From assembly GCF_000422365.1 (NCBI RefSeq), contig NZ_AULQ01000006.1, positions 191,001-255,000 on the forward strand: 64,000 bases of DNA, written 5' to 3'. Under the pieces are notes generated by a model that worked only from the letters and a program-made list of their open reading frames with translations, made no database searches and had not been told where the DNA came from. The position numbers and the translations under genes were made by a program. The first letter of the stretch is position 1. The number at the start of each line of letters is the position of its first letter. Of this stretch, positions 17,571 to 26,076 are shown piece after piece. The stretch comes from Mesoflavibacter zeaxanthinifaciens DSM 18436. Lineage in GTDB: Bacteria > Bacteroidota > Bacteroidia > Flavobacteriales > Flavobacteriaceae.

Positions 17571-18689
17571 TTAGCTATTTAGCATTACCGGCATTACTAA
17601 CATGGTTACAAATTCGCCTTCTTCAAGATCGTCTACTGGTGTTAAAATACCAGCTCTGTTAGGCATACTTAATTCTAATTGAACATCTGCAGAACTTAAA
17701 TTGTTTAGCATTTCTGTTAAGAAACGTGAATTAAAACCAATTTGCATATCATCACCTTGGTAATCACATGTTAAACGTTCTTCAGCTTTGTTAGAATAAT
17801 CTATATCTTCTGCAGAAATATTAAGTTCGGCACCAGCAATTTTAAGTCTTATTTGGTGTGTTGTTTTATTAGAGAAAATACTAACACGACGTACCGAGTT
17901 TAAAAACTGTGTACGATCTATAGTTAATTTGTTAGGATTTTCTTTTGGTATAACTGCTTCGTAGTTTGGATATTTACCATCAATTAAACGACAGATTAAT
18001 ACGGTATTTTCAAAAGTGAATTTAGCATTAGAGTCGTTGTACTCAATAGTTACTTCATCTTCATTAGCTCCTAAAATTCCTTTTAATAAGTTTAAAGGTT
18101 TTTTAGGCATAATAAACTCGGCTACTTGAGAAGCTTTAACATCTTCTCTTGAATATTTTACAAGTTTATGAGCATCTGTAGCTACAAAGGTTAATCCTTC
18201 TGTAGAGAATTGAAAAAATACACCACTCATTACCGGACGTAAATCGTCATTACCAGCAGCAAAAATAGTTTTGTTTATTGCAGTAGCTAATACATGAGCC
18301 GGCATTGCAGTAGAGCTAGGATCTTCTAGGCTAACTGCTTTAGGGAATTCGTTTCCGTCTGCGTAAGCTAATGCATATTTACCATGATTAGAGCTAATTT
18401 CAACAGTGTTGTTTTCTTCTACAACAAACGTTAAAGGTTGCTCAGGGAAAGTTTTTAAAGTATCTAATAATAAACGTGCAGGTATAGCAACGCTTCCTTC
18501 ATTATCACTTTCTACGTCTAATACAGCAGACATGGTTGTTTCTAAATCACTTGCAGAAACGGTTAGTTTTGATTGCTGTAATTCAAATAAAAAATTATCT
18601 AAAATTGGAAGTGTATTGGAGTTGTTTATTACACCACCTAAAACCTGTAATTGCTTTAGTAAATAGGTACTTGATACAATAAATTTCAT
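17571..18689 (-). CDS. dnaN: DNA polymerase III sliding clamp (beta subunit)
   Basis: Processivity clamp that encircles DNA and tethers polymerase III. The 372-residue length is normal and the three repeated clamp domains are visible. The start is MKFIVSSTYLLKQLQVLGGV, the middle domain includes GVFFQFSTEGLTFVATDAHKL, and the end is DLEEGEFVTMLVMPVML, the C-terminal hydrophobic pocket strand. It is transcribed alone on the minus strand, with a candidate promoter at 18730 and a terminator at 17516. Confidence 0.97.
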   Translation of the reverse strand: MKFIVSSTYLLKQLQVLGGVINNSNTLPILDNFLFELQQSKLTVSASDLETTMSAVLDVESDNEGSVAIPARLLLDTLKTFPEQPLTFVVEENNTVEISSNHGKYALAYADGNEFPKAVSLEDPSSTAMPAHVLATAINKTIFAAGNDDLRPVMSGVFFQFSTEGLTFVATDAHKLVKYSREDVKASQVAEFIMPKKPLNLLKGILGANEDEVTIEYNDSNAKFTFENTVLICRLIDGKYPNYEAVIPKENPNKLTIDRTQFLNSVRRVSIFSNKTTHQIRLKIAGAELNISAEDIDYSNKAEERLTCDYQGDDMQIGFNSRFLTEMLNNLSSADVQLELSMPNRAGILTPVDDLEEGEFVTMLVMPVMLNS

Positions 18690-18729
18690 CTATTTATATA
18701 TTCGTTAAAATCGGTTAATTGTTGTATTA

Positions 18730-18737
18730 CAAATATA
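18730..18737 (-). promoter_or_regulatory. Candidate -7 element for dnaN
   Basis: On the minus strand TATATTTG matches TAnnTTTG exactly, 40 bases before the dnaN start. A TTG (CAA on the plus strand at 18762-18764) lies 24 bases further, slightly beyond the usual spacing. Confidence 0.45.
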
Positions 18738-18776
18738 TTGTTAATGTGTTTAATTAGGAAACAAACTTATTAACAC

Positions 18777-20465
18777 TTATTTGGCGTATTTTTTCTTGCG
18801 GAAGTAGTTAAAACTAAAACCAAAAATACCTAACAACACCAATGGTAATAAGATGTTTAAGAGTTGCCATTTGGTTTTTTCTTCAGTGATTTTTTCTGAA
18901 TTTAAAAACGCAACAGCAATTTCTTTTGATCGAATGTTTATAAGTCCGTTATCGTCAAGCAGATAATTAGCAGCGTTTACTAAAAATTCTTTATTACCAA
19001 AAAACTGATTTAATTTAGAATCGTATCCTAATTCTTTAGGTCCATTTCTATCAATTTCATTTTTAATCACATCACCATCAGAAATTACAATCATTTTAGT
19101 TGGCACACTTTCGTTTTTTACATCTTGTAAATCGAAAGGTTTTACACGGTTATTATATACCGAAGTAAATTTACCTTCTAATAATACGGCTAGATTTTGA
19201 GAGCCTTTATTAAACGATGCAGGATCTTGTTGATTATTAACTTCATCTAGACTAATCTCACGCGGTGTACCTTCTAATTTTGAAAGTGGTGCGCTTTGTA
19301 GTAAAACCGTCTTTTTAACGGTCTTTAAATTGTTTTTTAAGGTGTCTATTGGACTAGCAAAATCAAACTTTATGTAGTTTAAGTTATTTACCACTGGATG
19401 CGTACTAATACCTTGTGCTAATGGCGAATACGTCCAAGGGAAACGTTCTGCTCTGGTATTGCTGCCTTCACCAGATAATAATACGATAGGCGCAGAGTAC
19501 ATAGAGCTAACTAATACAGGATTAATCCTAACGCCGTACTTAAAGAAAAAATCGGTTAAATTTAAATCTCTAGCTAAAGCTACATTTTTACCAAAGTCGT
19601 TATACAAACTGTCTTTATCCATAGCAACTTGGTCTATTAGCCAAAGACTTTTTCCGCCATTCATAGTATATTGATCCAATACAAATTTTTCTTCTTCTGT
19701 AAAGGCTTCGGTTGGTTTTGCAGCAATAATTAAATCGAAATCTTGCAAACTCTTTAATGTTTTTTCTGGATTATTGCTAACGCTATCTAAAGTAAAAGGC
19801 GCTATAAAATAGTAATCACGAAGTGTTTTAACATAATCTGCAATGTTTAGATTATCCATTTCGTTATTACCTTTTAAAACTGCTATTTTACGACGTTTAG
19901 GATTGACCAATTTACTAATACCATCTGCAAAAGCATATTCTAAATGCTGTACAGAATTGGTAACTAATTGCTGTTGTGTTTCGCCAATTTTATTTTTTAC
20001 TAACGGAATTTTTACTGTAACCTCATCATAACTAGCTAATGCCCAAGGAAAAATAACTTCTTGACTTTGTTTACCGTTTTCTTGAACATTTAACTGCATT
20101 GGTGTTAAACCACGTGCATTAAGTTGTTTGATGGCTTGATCACGTGTGTCTTCGTCTTCGGTAGGATTTATAAACTTAAATGAAATATTGTCGTTGTAAG
20201 CTCTAAACTCTTCTAACAATTGTTTGGTTTCACTTTGCAAACGTCTAAATTCTGATGGAAAATCTTCACCTTCTAAAAAGACATCAATTACGATAGGAGT
20301 TTCAGCTTTTTTTATAATATCCAAAGTAGCTTCATTTAGCGTATAACGCTGATCTGTAGTTAAATCGAAACGCTTGTAAACCTTAGTACTAACAAAGTTT
20401 ACAGCAATAACAGCTACAATAACTATGATGATATGTTTAAGTGACTTATTCAAATTTTTTCTCAA
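18777..20465 (-). CDS. gldG: Gliding motility ABC-type component GldG
   Basis: GldG is the large periplasmic/membrane partner of the GldA-GldF-GldG ABC-like system needed for gliding in Flavobacterium johnsoniae. This copy has 562 residues: an N-terminal helix (about 11-27), a long exported domain of the GldG/IntG type (DLTTDQRYTLNEATLDIIK at the start, and LDQYTMNGGKSLWLIDQVAMD in the middle) and a C-terminal helix (about 534-553) before FNYFRKKKYAK. It overlaps the preceding small gene by 20 bases, which indicates translational coupling. The ATPase gene gldA is not in the window. Confidence 0.93.
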   Translation of the reverse strand: MRKNLNKSLKHIIIVIVAVIAVNFVSTKVYKRFDLTTDQRYTLNEATLDIIKKAETPIVIDVFLEGEDFPSEFRRLQSETKQLLEEFRAYNDNISFKFINPTEDEDTRDQAIKQLNARGLTPMQLNVQENGKQSQEVIFPWALASYDEVTVKIPLVKNKIGETQQQLVTNSVQHLEYAFADGISKLVNPKRRKIAVLKGNNEMDNLNIADYVKTLRDYYFIAPFTLDSVSNNPEKTLKSLQDFDLIIAAKPTEAFTEEEKFVLDQYTMNGGKSLWLIDQVAMDKDSLYNDFGKNVALARDLNLTDFFFKYGVRINPVLVSSMYSAPIVLLSGEGSNTRAERFPWTYSPLAQGISTHPVVNNLNYIKFDFASPIDTLKNNLKTVKKTVLLQSAPLSKLEGTPREISLDEVNNQQDPASFNKGSQNLAVLLEGKFTSVYNNRVKPFDLQDVKNESVPTKMIVISDGDVIKNEIDRNGPKELGYDSKLNQFFGNKEFLVNAANYLLDDNGLINIRSKEIAVAFLNSEKITEEKTKWQLLNILLPLVLLGIFGFSFNYFRKKKYAK

Positions 20466-20931
20466 GTTGATAGTTTCTTATAGATTGTAAAGTGTCGTTT
20501 TTAAATACAAATTCTAAACATTCTTGATCTTTAGTAAACGCACCAGGTTTAAAACCTAAATTATAGTTCCATTTATCTTTAGAGTTTGCTTTAATAGCAT
20601 CGTCCCAACCGTACCATTCAGCTTTTCCTAATTTAGATTTAATTTCGGCTTTAGTTTCTCCTATAAAAGTAGTATCATTTAAAATATCGCTCATCATCTC
20701 AAAGCGTTGTGCAGGATAGTCTTCCCAATCCTCAGCATTAAAATATTTTTCATGATGATAACTACTAAAAATATTTACCATAGGATATAACAAGTAAAAA
20801 TAGGCAAAAGGTGTAATAACAATAGCTATTAAAAAGCTTAGCCACTTTTTATTTCCGATGGTTTTTACAAATAGCCAAACCAAAACAAAAGTTACAATAA
20901 ACGATATAACTAAAGGAACTGTAATTATCAT
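20446..20931 (-). CDS. Uncharacterised two-TM protein with BamE/SmpA-like tail, inserted between gldF and gldG
   Basis: Protein of 161 residues with two membrane helices (about 4-22 and 29-50). A soluble C-terminal region follows: DILNDTTFIGETKAEIKSKL GKAEW, WNYNLGFKPGAF, then CLEFVFKNDTLQSIRNYQ. This order (short helix ending in G-K-x-x-x-E-x-x-x-x-L-G, then strands) resembles the small BamE/SmpA fold, by pattern only. Its start overlaps the gldF stop by 4 bases (ATGA type) and its end overlaps gldG by 20 bases, so it is made with both. In the gliding model organism gldF and gldG are adjacent as I recall. A role in this transporter is inference from the tight coupling. Confidence 0.7.
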   Translation of the reverse strand: MIITVPLVISFIVTFVLVWLFVKTIGNKKWLSFLIAIVITPFAYFYLLYPMVNIFSSYHHEKYFNAEDWEDYPAQRFEMMSDILNDTTFIGETKAEIKSKLGKAEWYGWDDAIKANSKDKWNYNLGFKPGAFTKDQECLEFVFKNDTLQSIRNYQLEKKFE

Positions 20932-21647
20932 GCTTTTTGACGATTTATTATTTGTGTTGTAAAAAAGACAAACAATGCAGTAATACTTAAAAAGTATATG
21001 ATATCTCTAGTGTCTAAAACACCACGACTCATGCTTTTAAAATGTGCAGACATGCCTAAATTATCTATAAAATTACTTGAAGTAAAATCTGCAATACCTT
21101 CAAAACCTATATAAAAGAAAAAGCATAAAAATACTGCAATAATAAAAGCTACAATTTGATTGTCTGAAAGGGTAGAGGCAAACACACCAATAGCAGTATA
21201 TGCAGCAACTAAAAATAATAATCCAAAATAAGACCCTAAAGTGCTACCAACATCTAAATTACCTTCTGGATTACCTAATTGATAAACTGTATATACATAA
21301 AGTAGAGTTGGTATTAGTGCTATGATAATTAATAAAAAGGCACCAAAATATTTACCTAAAACAAGCTGTAATGTGCTAATAGGTTTGGTTAATAATAACT
21401 CTAAAGTACCTTGTTTTTTCTCGTCACTAAAGCTACGCATGGTTACTGCAGGAATCAAGAAAATTAATATCCAAGGAGAAAGTAAAAAGAACGAAGATAG
21501 GTCTGCAAAACCATTATCTAAGATGTTAAATTCGCCTTTAAACAACCATAAAAACAGTCCGTTAAGTAATAGGAAAATTGCTATAACTAAATAGCCTATT
21601 GGTGAGGCAAAAAACGAGTTAATTTCTTTTTTTAGAATGGCTAGCAT
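20928..21647 (-). CDS. gldF: Gliding motility ABC transporter permease GldF
   Basis: Membrane permease of the Gld ABC-like system. The 239 residues hold six helices of the ABC-2 type. The start is MLAILKKEINSFFASPIGYLV, followed by PAVTMRSFSDEKKQGTLELL, a classic ABC-2 permease motif at about residues 60-82. The length agrees with GldF of other Flavobacteriaceae. It is the first of three overlapping genes (gldF, BamE-like insert, gldG) on the minus strand. Confidence 0.93.
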   Translation of the reverse strand: MLAILKKEINSFFASPIGYLVIAIFLLLNGLFLWLFKGEFNILDNGFADLSSFFLLSPWILIFLIPAVTMRSFSDEKKQGTLELLLTKPISTLQLVLGKYFGAFLLIIIALIPTLLYVYTVYQLGNPEGNLDVGSTLGSYFGLLFLVAAYTAIGVFASTLSDNQIVAFIIAVFLCFFFYIGFEGIADFTSSNFIDNLGMSAHFKSMSRGVLDTRDIIYFLSITALFVFFTTQIINRQKA

Positions 21648-21748
21648 TTATTGATGTTAAGTGTTTAAAGATTTAATTATACAATACTTTAAGGTGTAAA
21701 GTTAAAAGTTTTATTATTAAAACTCTATTTATCAACCAAAGAAAACAG

Positions 21749-22045
21749 TTAGTGTAATAAAGCAATCTTATCTACACTCCAAGCTTCAGGTTTTGCGTTA
21801 AACAAAGGTTTTGTTTTTGCCCAAACACCTTTAAATAATTCAGAATTTCGATAATGTTCTAAATCTTCTTCTGTATTCCAATAACTATACGTAAAAAAGA
21901 TATTGCTATTGTGTTTATCTTGATATAATTCTAGTAGTTGACAACCTTCAAAAGCTCTGATTTTATGTTTTACTGTTTCAAAATTAGCTTTAAAAACGTC
22001 TATATTTTCTTCAGCAAAACTCAATTTTACAATTCTAACAAACAT
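21749..22045 (-). CDS. Antibiotic biosynthesis monooxygenase (ABM) domain protein
   Basis: Small alpha-beta barrel protein of 98 residues, from MFVRIVKLSFAEENIDVFKANF through YWNTEEDLEHYRNSELFKGVWAKTKPLF to its C-terminus. This pattern is that of the dimeric ABM family, which includes quinol monooxygenases and haem-degrading enzymes. The catalytic role here is not defined. Its start is 9 bases after the end of the SAM hydroxide adenosyltransferase gene, so the two are cotranscribed. Confidence 0.85.
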   Translation of the reverse strand: MFVRIVKLSFAEENIDVFKANFETVKHKIRAFEGCQLLELYQDKHNSNIFFTYSYWNTEEDLEHYRNSELFKGVWAKTKPLFNAKPEAWSVDKIALLH

Positions 22046-22054
22046 TTTTTGCGA

Positions 22055-22888
22055 TTATTTTTTAAAGTTAATAGTTACAGTATCTCTTAATCCTAGTCCC
22101 ATTAATGTGCTTGCGCCACCAACAGTATTTGTATTGCTTTTGTAAATTGCAATTTCTAAAAAGTTTGAGCTATTAAAGACAACAAGACCTCGTCCTTCAT
22201 CGTGACGCTGAGCTTCGGGGATTTCAAAATTTACTATATCACTATATTTGTTATGTATAGTTTTAAATTTATGGCTTCTAGCAGAAATTTCAAAAGCTCT
22301 ACCTTTTTGTAGTTGTTCAAAAAACGATTTTCTAATATTAGTAACTACATTACCGTAATTGTCTATATAGATTATGCTGCCTATTATCTGTGTTTTTTCG
22401 TCATTAACATAAGGCACTAAATTTTTTATTGGTTTAATGCTGTTTATAGCTTTACCAATAACTTCTAGTGTTCCTCCTCGTGCAATATGGCACGCTACTT
22501 TTACAAACACATCTAAAACCGGAAAACTAGTTTCTATTTTATCATGTATATTTATTTCAACAATTTTTTTAGGAACAATCACATTTGCAATCATGCTCAT
22601 AATCCCGTTATTAGCACAAATAAAAAAATGATCATCAAGCTCTACAGCAATATGTTTGTTTTCTGGGTTTAATTCAGAGTCAATTCCTATAACATGAATG
22701 GTCCCTTTAGGAAAACTACTGTACGCATTTTGAATAATATAAGCAGCTTCTGAGATGTTAAAAGGCGATACAGAATGAGAGATATCAACAATTCTAACAT
22801 CTGGTAACTCACTATAAATAGCGCCTTTAATTGCGCCAGCAAAGTGATCTTTCTCTCCAAAATCGGTTGTTAAAGTGATGATAGCCAT
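22055..22888 (-). CDS. SAM hydroxide adenosyltransferase (SAM-dependent chlorinase/fluorinase fold, DUF62)
   Basis: Enzyme that hydrolyses S-adenosylmethionine to adenosine and methionine; it shares the fold of fluorinase and chlorinase. I start it at the ATG at 22888 (MAIITLTTDFGEKDHFAGAIKG), giving 277 residues, because TLTTDFG is the usual beginning and the 11-residue extension to 22921 is not typical. The N-terminal domain holds the SAM-binding aspartate in TTDFG and VDISHSVSPF. A C-terminal beta-barrel domain (about 185-277) includes GSIIYIDNYGNVVTNI. It is divergent from phoH and followed by the ABM gene. Confidence 0.92.
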   Translation of the reverse strand: MAIITLTTDFGEKDHFAGAIKGAIYSELPDVRIVDISHSVSPFNISEAAYIIQNAYSSFPKGTIHVIGIDSELNPENKHIAVELDDHFFICANNGIMSMIANVIVPKKIVEINIHDKIETSFPVLDVFVKVACHIARGGTLEVIGKAINSIKPIKNLVPYVNDEKTQIIGSIIYIDNYGNVVTNIRKSFFEQLQKGRAFEISARSHKFKTIHNKYSDIVNFEIPEAQRHDEGRGLVVFNSSNFLEIAIYKSNTNTVGGASTLMGLGLRDTVTINFKK

Positions 22889-22933
22889 TAATTTTGTTGA
22901 TATTTTTTTAATATACAACACGCAAAAATTGCG

Positions 22934-22941
22934 TAAGTTTG
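22934..22941 (+). promoter_or_regulatory. Candidate -7 element for phoH
   Basis: TAAGTTTG matches TAnnTTTG exactly, 65 bases before the TTG start of the PhoH gene. No TTG is found at the expected -33 distance, so this is only a weak call. Confidence 0.35.
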
Positions 22942-23006
22942 TTTAGTAGCATTTATGCCAACAAAACTAATAAAATTGTACAGATTAATTTAAAATTTAA
23001 ACGCTT

Positions 23007-23960
23007 TTGAACGAAATAATTATTGAACTTGAAGAGATTTCTCCAAAAGAATTTTTTGGAACTGGAAACGAACACATTACTACATTAAAAAAATATTTCC
23101 CAAAACTTAAAATTGTAGCTAGAGGAAATAAAATTAAAGCTTACGGTGATGAAGATCTACTAGAAGAGTTTGATAGGCGTTTAAATATGTTATTTGAACA
23201 TTTTGGTAAGTATAATAAGTTAGATGAAAATATTATAGAACGCGTCTTGACTAGCCAAAGTAAAGAAGACTATACAACATCAGAACATAGCGGAGAAACC
23301 ATAGTACACGGTGCAAATGGTAAAATTATCAAAGCGCAAACAGCTAACCAACGTCGTATGGTAGAGTTAATGCGTAAAAATGATATGGTTTTTGCTATTG
23401 GTCCTGCAGGAACAGGTAAAACATATACTGGTGTTGCTTTAGCGGTGCAAGCTTTAAAAAATAAAGAAGTTAAGCGTATCATTTTAACAAGACCAGCGGT
23501 AGAAGCAGGAGAAAATCTAGGTTTTTTACCAGGCGATTTAAAAGAGAAATTAGATCCGTATATGCAACCGTTATACGACGCTTTACGCGATATGATTCCT
23601 GCAGAAAAATTAGCCAATTATATAGAAACAGGCATAATTCAAATAGCACCACTAGCCTTTATGCGTGGTCGTACATTGGATCATGCATTTGTTATTTTAG
23701 ACGAAGGTCAAAATACAACACACGCACAAATGAAAATGTTTTTAACCCGTATGGGTAAAAACGCTAAGTTTTTATTAACTGGTGATCCTGGACAAATAGA
23801 TTTACCACGACGCACAATTTCTGGATTAAAAGAAGCATTATTAATTCTTAAAAATGTAGAAGGCGTTGGTATGGTGTTTTTAGATGATAAAGATGTAATT
23901 AGACATAAACTTGTAAAAAAGATTATTGCAGCTTACAAAAATATTGAAAATAGAGAGTAG
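23007..23960 (+). CDS. PhoH family ATPase (TTG start)
   Basis: PhoH-type NTPase/RNA-linked protein of 317 residues. An N-terminal KH-like segment (about 1-100, LEEISPKEFFGTGNEHITTLKKYFP) is followed by the ATPase core. Walker A is GPAGTGKTYTG (about residues 131-141), Walker B is FVILDEGQNTT, and LTGDPGQIDLP is the sensor region. The start codon is TTG: the frame from 23007 gives the complete conserved N-terminus, and no ATG occurs before about residue 67. The exact cellular role of PhoH is not settled; RNA metabolism under stress is suggested for the family. It is divergent from the SAM hydroxide transferase gene and followed by purC. Confidence 0.93.
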   Translation: MNEIIIELEEISPKEFFGTGNEHITTLKKYFPKLKIVARGNKIKAYGDEDLLEEFDRRLNMLFEHFGKYNKLDENIIERVLTSQSKEDYTTSEHSGETIVHGANGKIIKAQTANQRRMVELMRKNDMVFAIGPAGTGKTYTGVALAVQALKNKEVKRIILTRPAVEAGENLGFLPGDLKEKLDPYMQPLYDALRDMIPAEKLANYIETGIIQIAPLAFMRGRTLDHAFVILDEGQNTTHAQMKMFLTRMGKNAKFLLTGDPGQIDLPRRTISGLKEALLILKNVEGVGMVFLDDKDVIRHKLVKKIIAAYKNIENRE

Positions 23961-24026
23961 GCATTTGTTAGCAGTTATTTGTTGGCAGTTTGTGATAATT
24001 ATTAAAAAGAAATCAAAAAAATAAAA

Positions 24027-24034
24027 TAACTTTG
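24027..24034 (+). promoter_or_regulatory. Candidate -7 element for purC
   Basis: TAACTTTG matches TAnnTTTG exactly and lies 125 bases before the purC ATG, implying a leader of about 120 bases. No riboswitch fold was recognised in that leader. Confidence 0.4.
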
Positions 24035-24159
24035 CGCTTTTCTATTGAAATTTCAGTGTTTATCAGTTATAAATAGACGTTTATAATTTGTGACAATTAA
24101 TGAAATTCGTGTCAAAATAATACAATCCATAAACCCAGAATCGTAATTCGTAAATCAAA

Positions 24160-25110
24160 ATGAGTAACACCATTATAAAATCTAACTTTAATTTTCCTGG
24201 TCAAAAAAGTGTATACAAAGGAAAAGTAAGAGAAGTTTACAATATTAACGACGACAAATTAGTCATGATTGCAACAGACAGGCTAAGTGCTTTTGACGTT
24301 GTTATGCCAAAAGGTATCCCGTACAAAGGACAAATCTTAAATCAAATTGCGACAAGTATGATGAAAGCAACCGAAGATTTAGTCCCAAATTGGTTAACCG
24401 CAACACCAGATCCAAATGTTGCTGTTGGTCATTTATGCGAGCCTTTTAAAGTAGAAATGGTAATACGTGGTTATTTATCGGGTCACGCTGCACGCGAATA
24501 TAAAGCTGGTAAACGTACACTTTGCGGTGTAGCTATGCCAGAAGGCATGAAGGAGAATGACAAATTCCCTGAGCCTATCATTACACCAGCAACAAAAGCA
24601 GAAATGGGTGATCATGACGAAGACATCTCACGAGAAGATATTTTAAAACGAGGTATTGTTAGCGAAGCAGATTACACGATTTTAGAAGATTACACACGCA
24701 AATTATTTGCAAGAGGCACTGAAATTGCTGCAAAACGCGGATTAATTTTGGTAGATACTAAATACGAATTTGGAAAAACTAAAGACGGTAAAATAGTCTT
24801 GATAGACGAGATACACACGCCAGACTCTTCTCGTTATTTTTATGCCGATGGTTACCAAGAGCGTCAAGATAATAACGAAGCCCAAAAACAACTGTCTAAA
24901 GAGTTTGTACGCCAATGGTTAATCGCTAATAATTTTCAAGGGTTAGAAGGACAAACCGTACCAGAAATGAGTGACGATTACATACAAACTGTATCAGACC
25001 GTTACATAGAGTTATACGAAAACATAATGGGAGAAACCTTTGTAAAAGCAGACGTCTCTAACATAGAAAGTAGGATAGAAGCTAATGTGTTAGATTATTT
25101 AAACGCTTAG
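24160..25110 (+). CDS. purC: Phosphoribosylaminoimidazole-succinocarboxamide (SAICAR) synthase
   Basis: Purine biosynthesis enzyme joining CAIR and aspartate with ATP. The 316-residue protein is of the longer type. Diagnostic segments are [28 protein letters not shown] (ATP site), [19 protein letters not shown] and a late [20 protein letters not shown]. It is a lone gene with its own terminator. The phoH-purC order is one I recall from other Bacteroidota. Confidence 0.96.
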   Translation: MSNTIIKSNFNFPGQKSVYKGKVREVYNINDDKLVMIATDRLSAFDVVMPKGIPYKGQILNQIATSMMKATEDLVPNWLTATPDPNVAVGHLCEPFKVEMVIRGYLSGHAAREYKAGKRTLCGVAMPEGMKENDKFPEPIITPATKAEMGDHDEDISREDILKRGIVSEADYTILEDYTRKLFARGTEIAAKRGLILVDTKYEFGKTKDGKIVLIDEIHTPDSSRYFYADGYQERQDNNEAQKQLSKEFVRQWLIANNFQGLEGQTVPEMSDDYIQTVSDRYIELYENIMGETFVKADVSNIESRIEANVLDYLNA

Positions 25111-25133
25111 GTTTTTAAATAAAATATATAAAT

Positions 25134-25164
25134 AAAAAAAAGCTCACGTTTTGTGAGCTTTTTT
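25134..25164 (+). terminator. Intrinsic terminator after purC
   Basis: Stem AGCTCAC (25141-25147) / GTGAGCT (25153-25159) with a 5-base loop. Seven A precede it and a T run follows. Confidence 0.9.
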
Positions 25165-25178
25165 GTGGAGTTTCTTTT

Positions 25179-25302
25179 AACGGTCTAGTGTATGATTTCG
25201 TTGCGTGTTTAAGCACTAAAGTTAGCAAATAATCACGGATAAAAAATTCCAGCGGAATTTTCGTAAGTAAGCCTTTACCAGCAATGAATTATACACATTG
25301 TT
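25179..25302. repeat. 124-nt imperfect hairpin resembling an attC site
   Basis: The left arm is the 26 bases at 25179-25204 (starting AACGGTCTAGTGTATG, ending CGTTGC). The right arm is 25281-25302 (starting GCAATGAATT, ending ACATTGTT). They pair along almost the whole length, with G-U wobbles and one bulged T. The outer ends are AAC and GTT. A nested perfect 8-bp hairpin, AAAATTCC/GGAATTTT, sits at 25243-25261. It follows the purC terminator and lies next to the 3' end of an orphan gene. I recall similar sequences between genes in other flavobacteria, but this was not searched. Confidence 0.65.
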
Positions 25303-25316
25303 AGCAATAGTTTTTA

Positions 25317-25940
25317 TTAAATTCGCTCTTTATCCTTAATGATTATTATTCCTTTATTTTTAAGATATGGTTCAATCTCTATTTTATTGTCAAAAAGTGA
25401 ATAACCATTATCTAAATCATAAGTTCCACCAGAGTAGTCAGAAGCGTCTAAAAACCCGATTAGTTTAGTTTGAGTTATTGATTTGGCTTTATTCCAACAT
25501 TCAATTAAAAAGCTTTTTACCAAACTATAATCATTATCCCAAAAGTCATATATCTCAGCTTCATCATCTTCTGTAAATTCTGTGTAATCAATATTGTTTT
25601 TTGCTAATATTTCAACTGCTATTTTTTCAAGTTCTTCGTAAGTATAATCATCAGAATGAAGTTCAGGTCTATTTATAGTTTTGCTATCCGAATAAAAGGC
25701 ATAGCAAGGTTGAACAAAAATAAAACTCAGTGGACTCCTGGCATAATAGTATAAACTAATTACTTTAATTTCTTTTGTGTCACCTGTAGTCCTATATTCG
25801 AATTCACAATTTTGAACTTTAACTAAAAAATCAACTATCTTTTTCTCTCTTGGCTTTAAAATTTTAGATTGGAATTCTAAATCAATTTCATGTTCTAAAT
25901 TTTCTATTTCTTTTGATGATAAGCTATCATATTCTCTCAT
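25317..25940 (-). CDS. Orphan hypothetical protein, possible gene cassette
   Basis: I do not recognise this 207-residue protein. It starts MREYDSLSSKEIENLEHEID, is acidic and soluble, has no signal peptide or membrane segment, and contains tyrosine- and aspartate-rich stretches (DDYTYEELEKIAVEIL, EDDEAEIYDFWDNDYSLV). The short sequence GTTAGCAATA at its 3' side (25300-25309) and TATTGCTAAC at its 5' side (25962-25971) form an inverted repeat around it. The attC-like hairpin follows its 3' end. This is the layout of a mobile single-gene cassette. It interrupts otherwise ordinary genes (purC and the HAD gene). Protein function is unknown; stress or toxin-antitoxin roles would be guesses. Confidence 0.65.
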   Translation of the reverse strand: MREYDSLSSKEIENLEHEIDLEFQSKILKPREKKIVDFLVKVQNCEFEYRTTGDTKEIKVISLYYYARSPLSFIFVQPCYAFYSDSKTINRPELHSDDYTYEELEKIAVEILAKNNIDYTEFTEDDEAEIYDFWDNDYSLVKSFLIECWNKAKSITQTKLIGFLDASDYSGGTYDLDNGYSLFDNKIEIEPYLKNKGIIIIKDKERI

Positions 25941-26076
25941 TCTAATAAAGTTGGGTCAAATTATTGCTAACGATTGTTAAACGAAGTTAGTAGAAAATTT
26001 TAATAAAGTCAAATGAGGCTTCATTTTAATTTTTAGCAATACATAAACCTGCTTTAGTATTAGTAAACTTGTATTA

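Noticed and set aside
23270-23617. 115-aa minus-strand ORF inside phoH
   Set aside because: Opposite strand of the conserved ATPase region; no sign of independent selection.
25179-25302. Simple intrinsic terminator of the orphan gene
   Set aside because: The hairpin is much longer than a terminator, has internal hairpins and wobble-paired arms but no terminal T run in the needed place, and the purC terminator is separate at 25134-25164.
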